Notes: generated by a model from the sequence alone, not told the origin. 64,000 nucleotides of DNA from CAWBLP01 sp963721065 (GCA_963721065.1 CAVRHO010000004.1:62001-126000); one strand, 5' to 3'. Counted from the stretch's first letter, positions 8,748 through 18,700 are shown. Translations and numbers: made by a program.

Positions 8748-8963
8748 TTGCCTCCTAAGCCCAACTTCAGCAAACACATCCGTGATGCTCGCCTCCGCCG
8801 TGGACTCTCTGTGGCTGATGTTGCCGACGAGATCGGCGTCAGCCAGTCCAGCATTTACTTTCGGGAAAGCGACAGGGTTCGGCCACGGGATGAGAACCTG
8901 ACCGCTTTGTGCAATGTTCTCAAACTGCCGATCAGGGCGACACGAGATATGGCCGCCGCTTAG
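8748..8963 (+). CDS. Small XRE-type helix-turn-helix regulator
   Basis: This small (about 71 residue) DNA-binding protein of the Cro/CI (XRE) type probably acts as a repressor. The HTH is visible as ARLRRGLSVADVADEIGVSQ followed by SSIYFRESDRVRPRDENL, covering residues about 13-50. I chose the TTG at 8748 because GGAG lies 9 bases upstream (8735-8738) and the product then begins right at the domain; a TTG at 8733 or a GTG at 8589 are also in frame, but the latter starts inside the IS66 remnant. It sits just outside the IS66 end, so it may belong to the older chromosomal or plasmid backbone. Target unknown. Confidence 0.65.
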   Translation: MPPKPNFSKHIRDARLRRGLSVADVADEIGVSQSSIYFRESDRVRPRDENLTALCNVLKLPIRATRDMAAA

Positions 8964-9113
8964 ATGCCAGCATGACCATTGCGGGCTTCCAGAATCATGG
9001 CGCTGGTAAAGTTTCCAGTCCGGGCGAGGCAGAGTTTATTTGACGCATGCTTGGTTTCGCCGAAACCTACGAATGCGTAGCGAGCGATTTTGCGCAATTT
9101 GGGAGGTCACGAC

Positions 9114-9530
9114 ATGCGAGCAGCGTTTCTAGCGGGAACTCTACTCATAGCCTTTGCGCTCCCAGCGTTTGCCCAGGGCCCATCGGAACAGCAGGGCCAG
9201 CAAGGCAACCAGAGCACCTTCGGGAACCAGGAGGAACAGGATAACTCTGGCCCACCTGGGCCGATGTGGAGAGGGGGTGGACCGCATGGTTGGGACGGAA
9301 TGCACAACTGGCAAGGTGGCCCCGGCCCGTGGGCGGCCATGAAGCGTAAGAAGGCGTTCGGCGCACTCGGTGCCGGAACCTTCTACCGGTTCAAACATGG
9401 CGACAACGAGGTGGATGTGCATTGCCCACCCGGTGTGCAGTTGAGGGACTGCATCGGGGGCGCAATCGCATTGATGAAGGCTCTGCCGCCCGCTGGTTCG
9501 GCGCCATCAGCCGGTCAGACCCAACAGTGA
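9114..9530 (+). CDS. Secreted Gly/Gln-rich hypothetical protein
   Basis: I do not recognise a family. The ATG at 9114 follows GGGAGG (9101-9106) at good spacing, and the product opens with a clear Sec signal peptide (MRAAFLAGTLLIAFALPAFA, cleavage after AFA-Q). The mature part has a Gln/Gly-rich disordered segment (residues about 21-45), a Trp/Gly-rich stretch (MWRGGGPHGWDG), and a compact C-terminal part with two Cys (VHCPPGVQLRDCIGG) that could form a disulfide. An upstream in-frame GTG-type start at 9090 would spoil the signal peptide. A periplasmic role is likely; function unknown. Confidence 0.6.
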   Translation: MRAAFLAGTLLIAFALPAFAQGPSEQQGQQGNQSTFGNQEEQDNSGPPGPMWRGGGPHGWDGMHNWQGGPGPWAAMKRKKAFGALGAGTFYRFKHGDNEVDVHCPPGVQLRDCIGGAIALMKALPPAGSAPSAGQTQQ

Positions 9531-9599
9531 TTCAGGATAGGACGGCGGCCATTTCGCCGTCGTCCGCCAGAACGGCTCCCGGCTCGTGGTGAACCTCGA

Positions 9600-9983
9600 T
9601 CAGACGGGCGGGTCGTATCCCACCTCGTTGCAGACCGTGTCGATGGCGGCACTCCTGCTCATCGCCTTCTTCCACCCGGTCTGATCGAAGTTCCGGGTTT
9701 CATAGACCCTGTTGGCCTGTGCGCTGACCCGGAACTCGGCCCACTCGCTATCATCGTCCTCTTCAGCAGGATCGGGTGCGTCCTTGACAGATGCCATTGC
9801 CGGGTTCCGCTGCACCCACATCACCCGAACCTCCTCGGCAAGCTCGCCCACTCGGAAGAGCCCGGCATCCAACGAGGTCACCGGCTCATAGGCGGCGATG
9901 ATCGGGTTCCAGACCTCGAAGGCGATGCCGTTCGGCGGCGGTCGGTCATCATGGCGGGTGATCTTCAGCGACGGTCGGCTCAT
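9600..9983 (-). CDS. Hypothetical protein of unknown function
   Basis: No family is recognised. From the ATG at 9983 the 127-residue product is soluble, acidic in the middle (DPAEEDDDSEWAEF) and has no signal peptide or membrane segment. A GAGAGGA sequence sits about 11 bases upstream of 9983; an ATG at 10013 (10 codons longer) is possible but has a weaker ribosome site. It converges with the secreted protein gene ending at 9530 and diverges from the small lipoprotein at 10135. The coding reading is supported only by length and a plausible start, so it is less sure than its neighbours. Confidence 0.45.
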   Translation of the reverse strand: MSRPSLKITRHDDRPPPNGIAFEVWNPIIAAYEPVTSLDAGLFRVGELAEEVRVMWVQRNPAMASVKDAPDPAEEDDDSEWAEFRVSAQANRVYETRNFDQTGWKKAMSRSAAIDTVCNEVGYDPPV

Positions 9984-10134
9984 CGTGCGGTCGGTTCCTC
10001 TCGTAGCGAACATTCTCGGTAATCTTACGCCGCCGTGGTGACAACGCTTCGCCTTGGTTTCGCCTAGCTGGAGTCCACATTTCGGGCTTCGACGATGACG
10101 AAACCGTCGCCGTCGGAGATGGAGGACCAGACCG

Positions 10135-10269
10135 ATGCCAGGGAAGCTGCTGCTGATCGGCGGTCTGATGATCGCCGCCGCCACGTTATCCGGGTGCATC
10201 ATCGAACCTGGCTACTACCATCATGGCTGGGGCTGGCACCACCACCATCGCGATTTGGACGACCAGTGA
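10135..10269 (+). CDS. Small His-rich lipoprotein (44 aa)
   Basis: This short gene begins at an ATG preceded by GGAGATGGAGGA at 10116-10127. The product opens with a lipoprotein signal peptide (MPGKLLLIGGLMIAAATLSGC) whose lipobox LSGC predicts lipidation of Cys-21. The mature tail is only about 24 residues and very His/Trp/Tyr-rich (PGYYHHGWGWHHHHRDLDD), which suggests metal binding. No family name is offered. Signal peptide, lipobox and strong ribosome site together make it credible in spite of its size. Confidence 0.6.
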   Translation: MPGKLLLIGGLMIAAATLSGCIIEPGYYHHGWGWHHHHRDLDDQ

Positions 10270-10930
10270 CTGGCGATCACCCCCGCCGAATGAGTGCTGG
10301 GCGACACCGACCTGAATGCCGTTTCGGGTGGAACCCGTACGACACCAAATGCCCTGTAGTGCTTAAGCACATATCGTGTCTCATACCCGAATTCGGGATT
10401 CTGCCGTTGTCGGCATTTCGGATGCGTGTAGCGCTATCCTCGTCAGGGGCGATCAGGCCCGCAGCCAAGCGAGGGAGCCGTCCGGAAGGAGCTGAAACCG
10501 CCGTGAGAGGGCTCGCCCACGCGCCAAGGCGAAATTACGTTTAGCGCGATCACCAAGCTGGGCAGCGTGCATTCTGATTATCGTCAAACATGATATGCCA
10601 CGGCATCCACGGCCGCGAGCGACCCGCACTTTCGGCTGAGGCCAATTCCGGCCGCTCTGCGCCCAGTACGGTCATTCGAACGCTCGGGTGGGCTTCCCGG
10701 GAGCGGACGCCTTCCGCCGAGGATGGCGGAAGCGGGTGGACAGCGGCTGTAGGGGCAGAGCAGTGAAGCAGACGGAGCGTTCAAGGCAGACAAGCTTCGA
10801 CGGACAGCAAGAGATTGCCGAATACCCGTCAGGGCTTGCGTCCCCCACTCGGAAACGATGCTCGCGCCGGGTTCGACGAACAGACCAGCCCGATGTCATG
10901 CTGGCGATGACAGGGGGGCTAATCGTCGAC
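10270..10930. other. 660-bp stretch with no recognisable gene
   Basis: Short open frames exist on both strands but none shows a ribosome site plus a sensible protein. No IS end, RNA gene or repeat was recognised. Confidence 0.5.
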
Positions 10931-11670
10931 TCACAACTCCTGCTTCGTCGGGCAGAACAGGATTTCGTTGACGTCCACGTCCCCTGGCTGGCTCATGGCA
11001 AAGGCGACCATGCGTGCGAAGGATTGCGCGGGAATGGCATAGGCCTCGTAGAACTCCTGGGTGCCCTTTGCGACATCGGCTTCGGTGATGCTCTGCGGCA
11101 GCTCCGACCGGACCGCGCCTGGCGAAATGACCGTGGTCCGAATGTTATAAGATTTCACCTCCTGCCGCAGCCCCTCCGAGATGACCCTCGCGGCGGTCTT
11201 GGTGGCGGCATAGACGGCACTGCCCTGCCGCACTTTGTGGCCCGCAACCGAGGAGACATTGATGATGTGGCCGCTCTTCTGGGCCTTCATGTGCGGTAGC
11301 GCGGCTGCGATGCCGTAAGGGACGCCTTTGAGATTGACATCAATCATCCGGTCCCAGTCTTCGATCTTACCCCCTCCAAGAAGCGAGTGGGGCATCAGGC
11401 CCGCGTTGTTGAGGAGCACGTCGATCCGGTCGTGCAGCCGGACGGCGTGGTCCACAAGGCCAGAACCTGCTCGCACCGGGTCACATCGGTCTGCACAACA
11501 GCTTCGTCGCCAATCCCAAGCCCAGCGGCGAGCCCCCGGAGACGGTCGGGGCGCCTTGCGCCGAGTACCAGCTTCGCTCCCTCCTGAGCGAGGTGGCGGG
11601 CCGTTGCCTCGCCCAGACCGCTGCTGGCCCCGGTGATGACGACCACTTTGTATTTGTTCTCTTCCGCCAT
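10931..11670 (-). pseudogene. SDR-family oxidoreductase, frameshifted
   Basis: This is a classical short-chain dehydrogenase of about 246 residues, NAD(P)-dependent. The first part reads MAEENKYKVVVITGASSGLGEA with the TGxxxGxG dinucleotide motif. The frame breaks near 11455 after CEQVLAL, where one base seems missing. The second frame goes on as VDHAVRLHDRIDVLLNNAG (NNAG motif), INVSSVAGHKV (catalytic Ser) and YAATKTAARVISEGLRQE (YxxxK) to the stop at 10931. Substrate unknown. It lies beside two other broken dehydrogenase-like genes, so the locus may be truly decayed, though a single missing base could also be a sequencing error. Confidence 0.75.
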
Positions 11671-12035
11671 TCACCCGCGCCGCCGTGGGCGATGACATTC
11701 CCGAATTCTTCCAGCACAAGCGCCGTGCCGTAAAGGTCGACCCTCAGGATGGTCGCCGGTTGCGCCTGTGATGGCGAGACGCCTGCCGCATGAATGAGTT
11801 TGCCGACGTCGCCCAGACCGGCGGCCTTCTGCACGAGCGCATGCACGTCTTCGCGCGAAGACACATCCACCGTGGCAACGCTCACGTCATATCCGGCATC
11901 GCCCATGACCTTCGCCGCGGCGTCGGCGTTCTCCCGCCGCATCTCTGCAAGCAGCACATGCTTGCCGATGCCGACCCGGCGCGCGATGGCCTGGCCGATC
12001 TGGCCAGGACCGATGACGACAATCACGTCTGTCAT
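11671..12035 (-). pseudogene. SDR-like NAD(P)-binding protein, 3' truncated
   Basis: The N-terminal ~120 residues of a short-chain dehydrogenase are present: VIVVIGPGQIGQAIARRVG (Gly-rich loop), ATVDVSSREDVHAL and KLIHAAGVSPSQAQP (the NAG-like motif), then VLEEFGNVIAHGGAG. Homology stops there, and the ATG of the next SDR follows at once, so a deletion removed the catalytic Ser/Tyr/Lys half. The frame stays open through the neighbouring SDR, but that part is nonsense. Start ATG at 12035 follows AAGGAAC, a good ribosome site. Confidence 0.65.
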
Positions 12036-12063
12036 AGCTTGTTCCTTTCGTACGTGATGTAAG

Positions 12064-12588
12064 TCAGACGACGGCGCGTTGCGGGCGAACACTGTACAGG
12101 TCGTCGCGTACCCGCCATGGTTCCTGTTCCAGCGGTTGGTTGGCTGCGTCGCGCACCCCGTCCAGCGTGCTCGGCGGGTCCGGCTCAAGCGGCACGAACA
12201 ATGCATCGAAGTCATGCGGCGCCGCGCGCGTCGTGGCGACGAGTTCGAAGGTCTTCCGCAACGCGTGCTCGGAGGTGAGGCTGCGCACAAGGACTTCGGC
12301 GATCTGGCGGTGAGCGACGACACCGTCGCTGGGGTCACCTGCCTGGCGCGTGTCGCCCTGCAGCAGGACGCGCTGGTTCTCGTCTGGACCATTGCAGTCG
12401 AACCAGCCCGGGCGGACGATCGTGTACGGCATGCCGCTGGCACCTACGAGCCGTTCGGCCCGGCGTTTTCAGTCGTGCGCCTCGGTCGAATGGTTGTACG
12501 CGCTGGTGCGGTTGGTGACACCGATGGATGTCATCAGCGCGATCCTTGCTGAGCGCTGCCCGAGGGCCGCCAGGACGTTGCGGACCCC
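12064..12588 (-). pseudogene. NmrA/NAD(P)-binding family protein, broken at both ends
   Basis: The pieces read GVRNVLAALGQRSARIALMTSIGVT, then a TGA at 12469-12471, then KRRAERLVGASGMPYTIVRPGWFD in the same frame. The family normally has Trp where the stop lies (TGG to TGA), so this is a nonsense change and not a frameshift. The C-terminal half continues to 12064. The N-terminal Rossmann half is gone: homology ends at about 12588, where an IS1380 fragment starts. The gene was probably part of the same oxidoreductase group as its two neighbours. Confidence 0.65.
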
Positions 12589-12902
12589 GCCAAATCCTGG
12601 TCCACCGAACGCCGCGTGGCCGCCCGCATCGAGGCCACGCCGCCCGCATCGAGACCACACGGCAGGGACTCGATATCCGCTACGTCATCACCAACACCGG
12701 CGGCGGCTCCGCCTGGTGGCTCTATGAGAGCCTCTACTGCGCCCGCGGCAACGCCGAGAACCTGATCAAGCTGCACAAGACCCAGCTTGCTTCCGACCGG
12801 ACCAGTTGCCGCTCGCCGCTGGCCAACCAGATGCGGCTTATCCTGCACACCGCTTTGCTGTTCCGCAGCCTCGTCACAACTCTCTGCTGCCGATCGCCAT
12901 AG
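12589..12902 (+). pseudogene. IS1380-family transposase, C-terminal remnant
   Basis: The fragment opens with AKSWSTERRVAARIEA and continues, after a 20-bp duplication that disturbs the frame, as LDIRYVITNTGGG, LYESLYCARGNAENLIKLHKTQL and SDRTSCRSPLANQMRLILHT. These are standard features of IS1380 transposases, including the catalytic Glu segment. Both the start and the true C-terminal end are missing. IS1380 is common in acetic acid bacteria and relatives, which agrees with the suggested host group. Confidence 0.8.
12620..12659 (+). repeat. 20-bp tandem duplication in the IS1380 remnant
   Basis: CCGCCCGCATCGAGGCCACG is followed directly by CCGCCCGCATCGAGACCACA (18 of 20 identical). It adds a second copy of the codons for ARIEA/T and shifts the reading frame. 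Confidence 0.8.
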
Positions 12903-13060
12903 CCGACGGGGCGTGTGGCCCCGTCCAACCCGACGATCTGCAACCCCCAGCGCCCACCCGCACCCGAGCCGATGCGCGGTCCAGCCAGCAGCAGGGCACG
13001 CGTCCCTATCACATCACGTTGCGCTCACGTCATGGGAGGGCGATGGCCGGTGAACAGGAC

Positions 13061-13159
13061 GGGCTAAAGCGCAGATACCAGCGCACGCACAGGATGATGA
13101 TCTCGGGATCGAAGTGCCGTCCACTGAACAGTGCCTCCAAACCCAGGAAATCTGGCCAT
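13061..13159 (-). pseudogene. IS6-family transposase, N-terminal scrap
   Basis: From an ATG at 13159 the peptide MARFPGF, then after one extra base near 13137, EALFSGRHFDPEIIILCVRW and YLRFS, matches the start of IS6-type transposases. Homology ends at about 13061. Only about 33 codons remain. Confidence 0.6.
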
Positions 13160-13953
13160 CACGCCCCCCGAAGCTTCAGGATAGTCCGCACGATATCGGA
13201 GCCAGCCGTTTGCACCAGAGCCCCTGATCCGGCTGGTTCCGGGGGAGACCTCCCTGCGGCAGAAGCGCAAGGCTGCCGGATGGGATGATGGCTTTCTCGC
13301 AAAGCTCATTGCCCGATAGGCACGTGCACCCGATTCCCCTGTATTACGTTCGGGACTACCTTCCGCGAAATCCGCGGACCCCGGCGGAGCTTCGCGACCG
13401 TCTCCACCACCAGCATTTCACCCCAGGCTCCCTCCCATCCCCGGAAGCCAAGCGTGAACGCCGTCATCTGAGGGGTCCCATTTGGACGCCAATCCCCCTA
13501 CAAGGGAATGCCTTTTCCACGCCGAAACACACCTTCGATGTCTGGCGGCAGGACACGTATGTCCGCGACGCGGCATGAGCTGTGCGACTCCGTCCATTGT
13601 GGCGGTCTGCGGCCGCAATCGGGATTGATGTGACAATGATTGCTCTTGTCACCCGGCCCGCCCGGCGGTACTATGATGCTGCTCGCTTTTCCGCTTAGTG
13701 TACAAGTGTTACCGCAAGCAACAGCCGAGAGAGGTGCAAGCAACGGCCGATGCCCCGTAACGTGCCGACGTAGCGATCCTGATCCGCACCCTGTGCGGCG
13801 CAAAGGATGGACACCTCGGGATCTGAAACACGCGTTGCGGAGCTCCCGCGCGTGGCCTGTCATGTGCAACCGGGCATTGCGCAGAAAGCACCGCAAAACC
13901 AACGACTTCTGAATCCAATCAAAACCCTCGGGGCTGTTGAGGTCAGGCTTGGC
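13160..13953. other. Upstream region of the biosynthetic operon, no certain gene
   Basis: I see no supported gene. A short open stretch at 13185-13310 (+) reads like a real C-terminus (LIRLVPGETSLRQKRKAAGW then DDGFLAKLIAR) and may be another remnant, but I cannot name it. The promoter of the acyl ligase gene should lie in the 3' part of this segment; no clear -35/-10 pair could be picked by eye. The ligase frame is open back to 13807, but that extension has no ligase-like features. Confidence 0.4.
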
Positions 13954-15729
13954 ATGCACAACGTCGCGCATTTGTTGGAACAGGGGGCATCCAAGAAGGA
14001 TGCGGTTTTCCTGTCGTGCGGCGGTGTAGCCTGGTATTATACGGACGTTGCCGCCTGCGCGCGCCGCATCGCCATCTGGCTCGGCCGGCAAGGGGTCCGA
14101 CGTGGTGACCGCGTAGCCTTGCTCCTGGAAAACGGACCCGAGTTCGTGTGTGCCTATTACGGCATCCTACGGCTCGGTGCGATTGCGGTTTCGCTGCCAC
14201 CGTCACTGCCCGGCATTGAAGCGATGGCACTGCTCGCCGACTGCGGGGCGCGCGTGGTGCTCACAAGTGCGGCCGGATCGGACACGCTCCGCTCCACCCG
14301 TGGTTCCTCAGCGGATGAATGCAACATTGTTGTAATATCGTGCGACGGCGCCGGCATCGCTTTGCCGGACCTGCCGAACCACGACGGCGCGCCCGTCGTC
14401 GATGTCGGTCGGGATGATCCCGCGACGATCGTCTATTCCTCGGGAACCGAAGGCCTGCCGAAGGGCGTGCTTCTGTCGCACGGCAATATCCAGTTCACCG
14501 CCACCAGCAAACGCCGCTACATGGGCGTGCGCCCGGACGACAGTCTTCTGCTGTTCCTGCCGCTGCACCATTGCTTCGGCCAGAACGCCATCATGAATGC
14601 GGCGGCGGCATCCGGGGCGCGCCTGATCGTGCAGCGACGATTCGAGGCAGCACAGGTGTTGCACGCCGTCGCCCATGACGGCGCGACGATGTTGTTCGGG
14701 GTGCCAACGGTCTTCTCGGCGCTGCTCGATATCGCGGAACCGTCGCAGCTCGCCGGCCTGCGCTACGTCTTCTCGGCGGCCGCGCCGTTGCCGCCCGTGG
14801 TCGAGGAGCGTTGGTCCGCCCGGTTCGGTCAGCCGATCCATCAGGGTTATGGCATGACCGAGAGTTCGCCGTTCGCCACATACAACCACGCAGAGCGCAT
14901 CAAGCCCGGCACTGTCGGTTCGGCGATCGAGGGTGTGGACATCCGCGTCGTCGACCCGCACTCCGGTGCGGATCTCCCCCCGGACGTATCGGGTGAAATT
15001 GCCATCCGCGGTCCGAATGTGATGCTGGGATACTGGAACCAGCCCGAGGCGACCGCACGGGCGATCCGCAACGGGTGGTTGCATACGGGGGACCTTGGCC
15101 GGCTGGATGACGAGGGTTACCTGACGATCGAAGATCGGCTCAAGGACATCATGCTCGTTGGGGGAAGCAACGTGTCGCCGGTCGAAGTCGAAAAGGCGCT
15201 CTGCCGCCACCCTGCGATCAGGGAGGCCGCCGTGTTCGGCCTCCCCGAACCCTATCTCGGTGAGGAGGTGCATGCGGCGGTCGTGCTGCGTCCGGGCATG
15301 ATCGCGAGCGAAGCCGTGATTCTCGCGGAAATGCGGTCACTCCTGCCGCCGCATAAAATACCGTCCGTCGTGACGATCGTGGATGCTCTGCCAAAGGCAC
15401 CAACCGGTAAGATCCTGCGGCGCGTGCTGCGGGACGAGGCGCGCGCCGCAGCCTTGCCAGTGCCGGCCACCAGCGCCGCCAGCACGCTGCATGCCTGGCT
15501 GGACGACTGGTTCGCTGCACGACTTGGTTTCGGCCCGGATCAGATCGATCCCGATCGCCCGCTGCTCGATTACGGCATGGACTCGCTGCATTGCGTCGCG
15601 CTGGCGCGCGCGCTCTCGCGCCAACTCGGGCGCCAGGTTCCACCAACACTCGTCTGGGAGCAACCGACCTATCGCGCCCTGCTGCATGCCTGCGACGGTG
15701 AAGCGCCGCGGGCAGCGTCTGAATCGTGA
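13954..15729 (+). CDS. AMP-dependent acyl ligase fused to an acyl carrier domain (loading protein)
   Basis: This enzyme activates a carboxylic acid as acyl-AMP and loads it onto its own carrier domain to start the assembly line. Motifs seen: YSSGTEGLPKGVLLSHGN (A3-type loop, near residue 160), YGMTESSP (A5), GWLHTGDLGRLDDEGYL (A7) and APTGKILRRVL (A10 with the catalytic Lys). The C-terminal ~80 residues are an ACP with the pantetheine Ser in YGMDSLHCVAL. I chose the ATG at 13954 (MHNVAHLLEQG), which begins at the domain and has GAGG 11 bases upstream; the open frame starts at 13807. Its stop overlaps the GTG of the first PKS (GTGA). The starter could be a fatty or aryl acid; the sequence does not decide. 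Confidence 0.85.
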   Translation: MHNVAHLLEQGASKKDAVFLSCGGVAWYYTDVAACARRIAIWLGRQGVRRGDRVALLLENGPEFVCAYYGILRLGAIAVSLPPSLPGIEAMALLADCGARVVLTSAAGSDTLRSTRGSSADECNIVVISCDGAGIALPDLPNHDGAPVVDVGRDDPATIVYSSGTEGLPKGVLLSHGNIQFTATSKRRYMGVRPDDSLLLFLPLHHCFGQNAIMNAAAASGARLIVQRRFEAAQVLHAVAHDGATMLFGVPTVFSALLDIAEPSQLAGLRYVFSAAAPLPPVVEERWSARFGQPIHQGYGMTESSPFATYNHAERIKPGTVGSAIEGVDIRVVDPHSGADLPPDVSGEIAIRGPNVMLGYWNQPEATARAIRNGWLHTGDLGRLDDEGYLTIEDRLKDIMLVGGSNVSPVEVEKALCRHPAIREAAVFGLPEPYLGEEVHAAVVLRPGMIASEAVILAEMRSLLPPHKIPSVVTIVDALPKAPTGKILRRVLRDEARAAALPVPATSAASTLHAWLDDWFAARLGFGPDQIDPDRPLLDYGMDSLHCVALARALSRQLGRQVPPTLVWEQPTYRALLHACDGEAPRAASES

Positions 15730-18700
15730 CCAGCGCAGCGTCTCCCGCCGTTAACGGGCACCGCAGTCCAGGCGCGGAGCCGATCGCCATCACCGGTCTT
15801 GGCTGCCGTCTGCCGGGTGGCATCGAAGATCCCGCACAGTGCTGGAACTTCCTGATCAGCGGCGGTGACGGTGTGCGGGAAATACCGCCCGAGCGCTTCG
15901 ACATCGAATCCTGGTTCGATCCGGAACCGGGCCGGGCCGGAAGGATCTACTGCCGGCATCTCGGCGCGCTCGATAATGTCATGCATTTCGATCATGCGCT
16001 GTTCGGCATTTCGGCACGCGAAGCAGCGACGATGGACCCGCAGCATCGCTTGCTGCTGGAAGTCGCCTGGCATGCATTGGAGGATGCCGGAGAGAATCCG
16101 CGCCAGTTATCCGGCAGCCGCACCGGCGTGTTCGTCGGTACGTTTTCCGATGACTACACGCAGCGTGGCGTGTTGCGGCAGGATCCCGGAACAATCGACG
16201 GCTACGCCGCACTGGGGGTGCTGCGCGGCCTCGCGGCGGGACGCGTGTCGTACCATCTTGACCTGCGCGGACCGGCACTGACCATCGACACCGCGTGCTC
16301 GTCTGCGCTGGTCGCCGCCCATCTCGCCGTGCAGAGCCTGCGCGCCGGGGAATGCGATATGGCGGTGGCAGGCGGCGTGAACCTGGTGCTGTCGCCCGAG
16401 ATCACCCTCGCGCTGTGCCAGCTTCGTGCCCTCTCGCTCAGCGGACGGTGCCGCGCGTTCAGTGCCGGTGCGGATGGCTATGTGCGCGGCGAGGGGTGCG
16501 GACTGCTGGTGCTGAAGCGGCTGTCCGATGCGCTGGCCGACGGCTCGCGCATCGTCGCGATCATTCATGGCTCTGCCGTCAATCATGACGGACGCTCGAA
16601 CGGCATTGCCGCTCCGAATCCGGCGGCGCAGCAGGCGGTCATTCGCGCGGCGTTGGCTGATGCCGGCGTTGCACCGCAGATGATCGGGTATGTGGAGGCG
16701 CACGGCACCGGAACGCCGCTCGGTGACCCGATCGAACTGCGCGCCCTGAAGCAGGCGCTGCAAAGCGGCGCAGACCACCAGGTGCTTGTCGGTTCGGCCA
16801 AGACCAATTTCGGCCACCTGGAATCGGCGGCAGGCGCGGCCGGCCTGATGAAGCTGGCGCTGGCGCTCGAACACGGCACGATTCCGCCAAGCCTGCATTT
16901 CGACGAGCCGAATCCACACATCGACTGGGGACAGAGCGGGATTTCCGTTGTGGATGCCCCCCGGGCGTGGCCGGCCGCAAGCTTCGGCGGCGTCAGCGCC
17001 TTCGGCATGAGCGGCACGAACGCACACATGATACTGGGGCCGCCGCCAGTGCCGCCGCCGCGCCCAGCCACGGAGTTCCAGGTACTCGCCCTGTCGGCGA
17101 GATCCGAGCCGGCGTTCCAGCTTTCCGCCGCGTCTCTGGCGGACCGGCTGGAGGCGCCTGATGCGCCGGCAGTCGCGGATGTCTGTCACACTCTGAATGC
17201 AGGCAGGCCCGCGTGGGGCGTCCGCGCCGGGTTCGTGGCAAGGGATACGGCCACATTGGCCCAGGCTCTCAGGCGCGCTCGGCCGCATGTCGTTCGGCAC
17301 GACCCGCGCGTGATGCTGCTGTTCGGCTCCACCGACATCGTGCCGCATGAACTGCTCGCGGCGGAACCCGTGCTTCGTGAGGCGTTGGAGGCACTCGCGC
17401 CGGCAGCCCGGGCAGGGGCCGGCCGTAGCCTTGAGGATGAACTGAAGGCCGGCCAGGATCGCGATCCGTTCGGCCGCGCGGTCCTGGTTCTCGCGTCGCA
17501 GCTTGCCGTGACCCATGTGCTGCGTCGCTGGGCGGTGCGGCCGCAGATGGTCGCCGGACTTGGTGCGGGCGAGATCGCCGCCGCCTGTGCGGCCGATGTG
17601 ATGGATCCCGAGGCGGCGTTTGCCCTGCTCGCTGCCGGTGTCGCGCATCCCGACGAGGAGCCCGCCCTCCTCCGGCCAGTCTTCCGGAAGCTGCTGCAAG
17701 GCGCGTTGCATGCGCCCCAGGCCCGGGTCATTTCCGGCATGCTTGGGCGCGCCGTCGAGGCGGAGTTGCTGAGTCCCGCGTTCTGGGCCGACCAGGCCCG
17801 CCGCTCGCCGGTTGGCATGACTGACGCCGTTGCAGCCGGGGCGGCGAACTGCGCGATCGCGCTTGGTCCCGTCGGCAGCGTAACGGGCGCGGCGGACGTG
17901 TTCGCCTCCGGAGCCGCCGGACTGGCGGAATGCCTTGCCCGGCTGCATGACGCGGGCGCGGCACCCGACTGGCGCGCCGTGGGGCAAGTGCGTGGTGGCC
18001 GGCGGATCGCGCTGCCGGCCTCCCACTTCGAGCAATCGCCGCACGACAGACTTGGCCCCGTTCCGGCGCCACGCCGGCGCCGGGTGGGAGACGGTCTCGC
18101 AGGTTCGGCACTCGACCTTCCTGCCAGTTCGGAAATCCGGCGGGAGGTGCGTCTCGATGCGTCCGGCCTCCGGTTCCTCCATGACCATCGGATCGACGGA
18201 CGTCCGGTGCTGGCAGCGGCCGGCGTGATCGAGATCTTCCTCGCAGCCGCGACTTCAGCCGGAATGCCGCCGACGCTGAGCCAGGTTCGCTTTGACCAGC
18301 CGGTCTGGCTCGATCAGCCGGATGGACCGGTGCTGCACAGCGTGATTCCGGCGGACGGCAAGGCCGCCCTCTATTGCCGGAGCGGTGCGGGCACATGGAC
18401 CCGGCACGCTTCCGCACAGCTTGCGACCGGACGTGAGATCGCGGAGCAGGAACCCGCGCCATCCTTTCCGGCACGCTATGCGCGGCGAAGGGACGGACGT
18501 GCCGGACATCCCTGCCGTGCTGCGCCAGTCGGGCGTCGAGCACGGTCCCGGGTTTCGTGCGTTGCAGCGGCTTGTCGTCGGTGACGGCCGCGCCTGGGGT
18601 GAGGTCACACGCGAGTCCGGAGAGGACGGATCCTTCCACGCCGATCCCCGCGTGCTCGATGCCTGCCTTCACGTCGCCAGTCCACTGCTGGGGGCGGCGC

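Noticed and set aside
9040..9068. Possible sigma-70 promoter TTGACG with a poor -10 upstream of the secreted protein gene
   Set aside because: The -35 box is good but no -10 near TATAAT lies at 16-18 bases; evidence too weak to annotate.
11481..12443. One long 320-codon protein joining two SDR-like regions
   Set aside because: The frame is open only by chance: its C-terminal third is out of frame with the SDR that starts at 11670, and its N-terminal part is the antisense-like tail of the NmrA-type remnant.
13807..13953. Upstream extension of the acyl ligase gene
   Set aside because: The frame is open, but the extra 49 residues show no ligase features, and ATG 13954 starts exactly at the domain with a ribosome site.
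16107..18188. 693-codon minus-strand frame, and similar ones at 21062-22903, 24728-26596 and 27631-29709
   Set aside because: All are antisense to well-supported KS, AT, KR and NRPS domains; products are Arg/His/Gln-rich without motifs.
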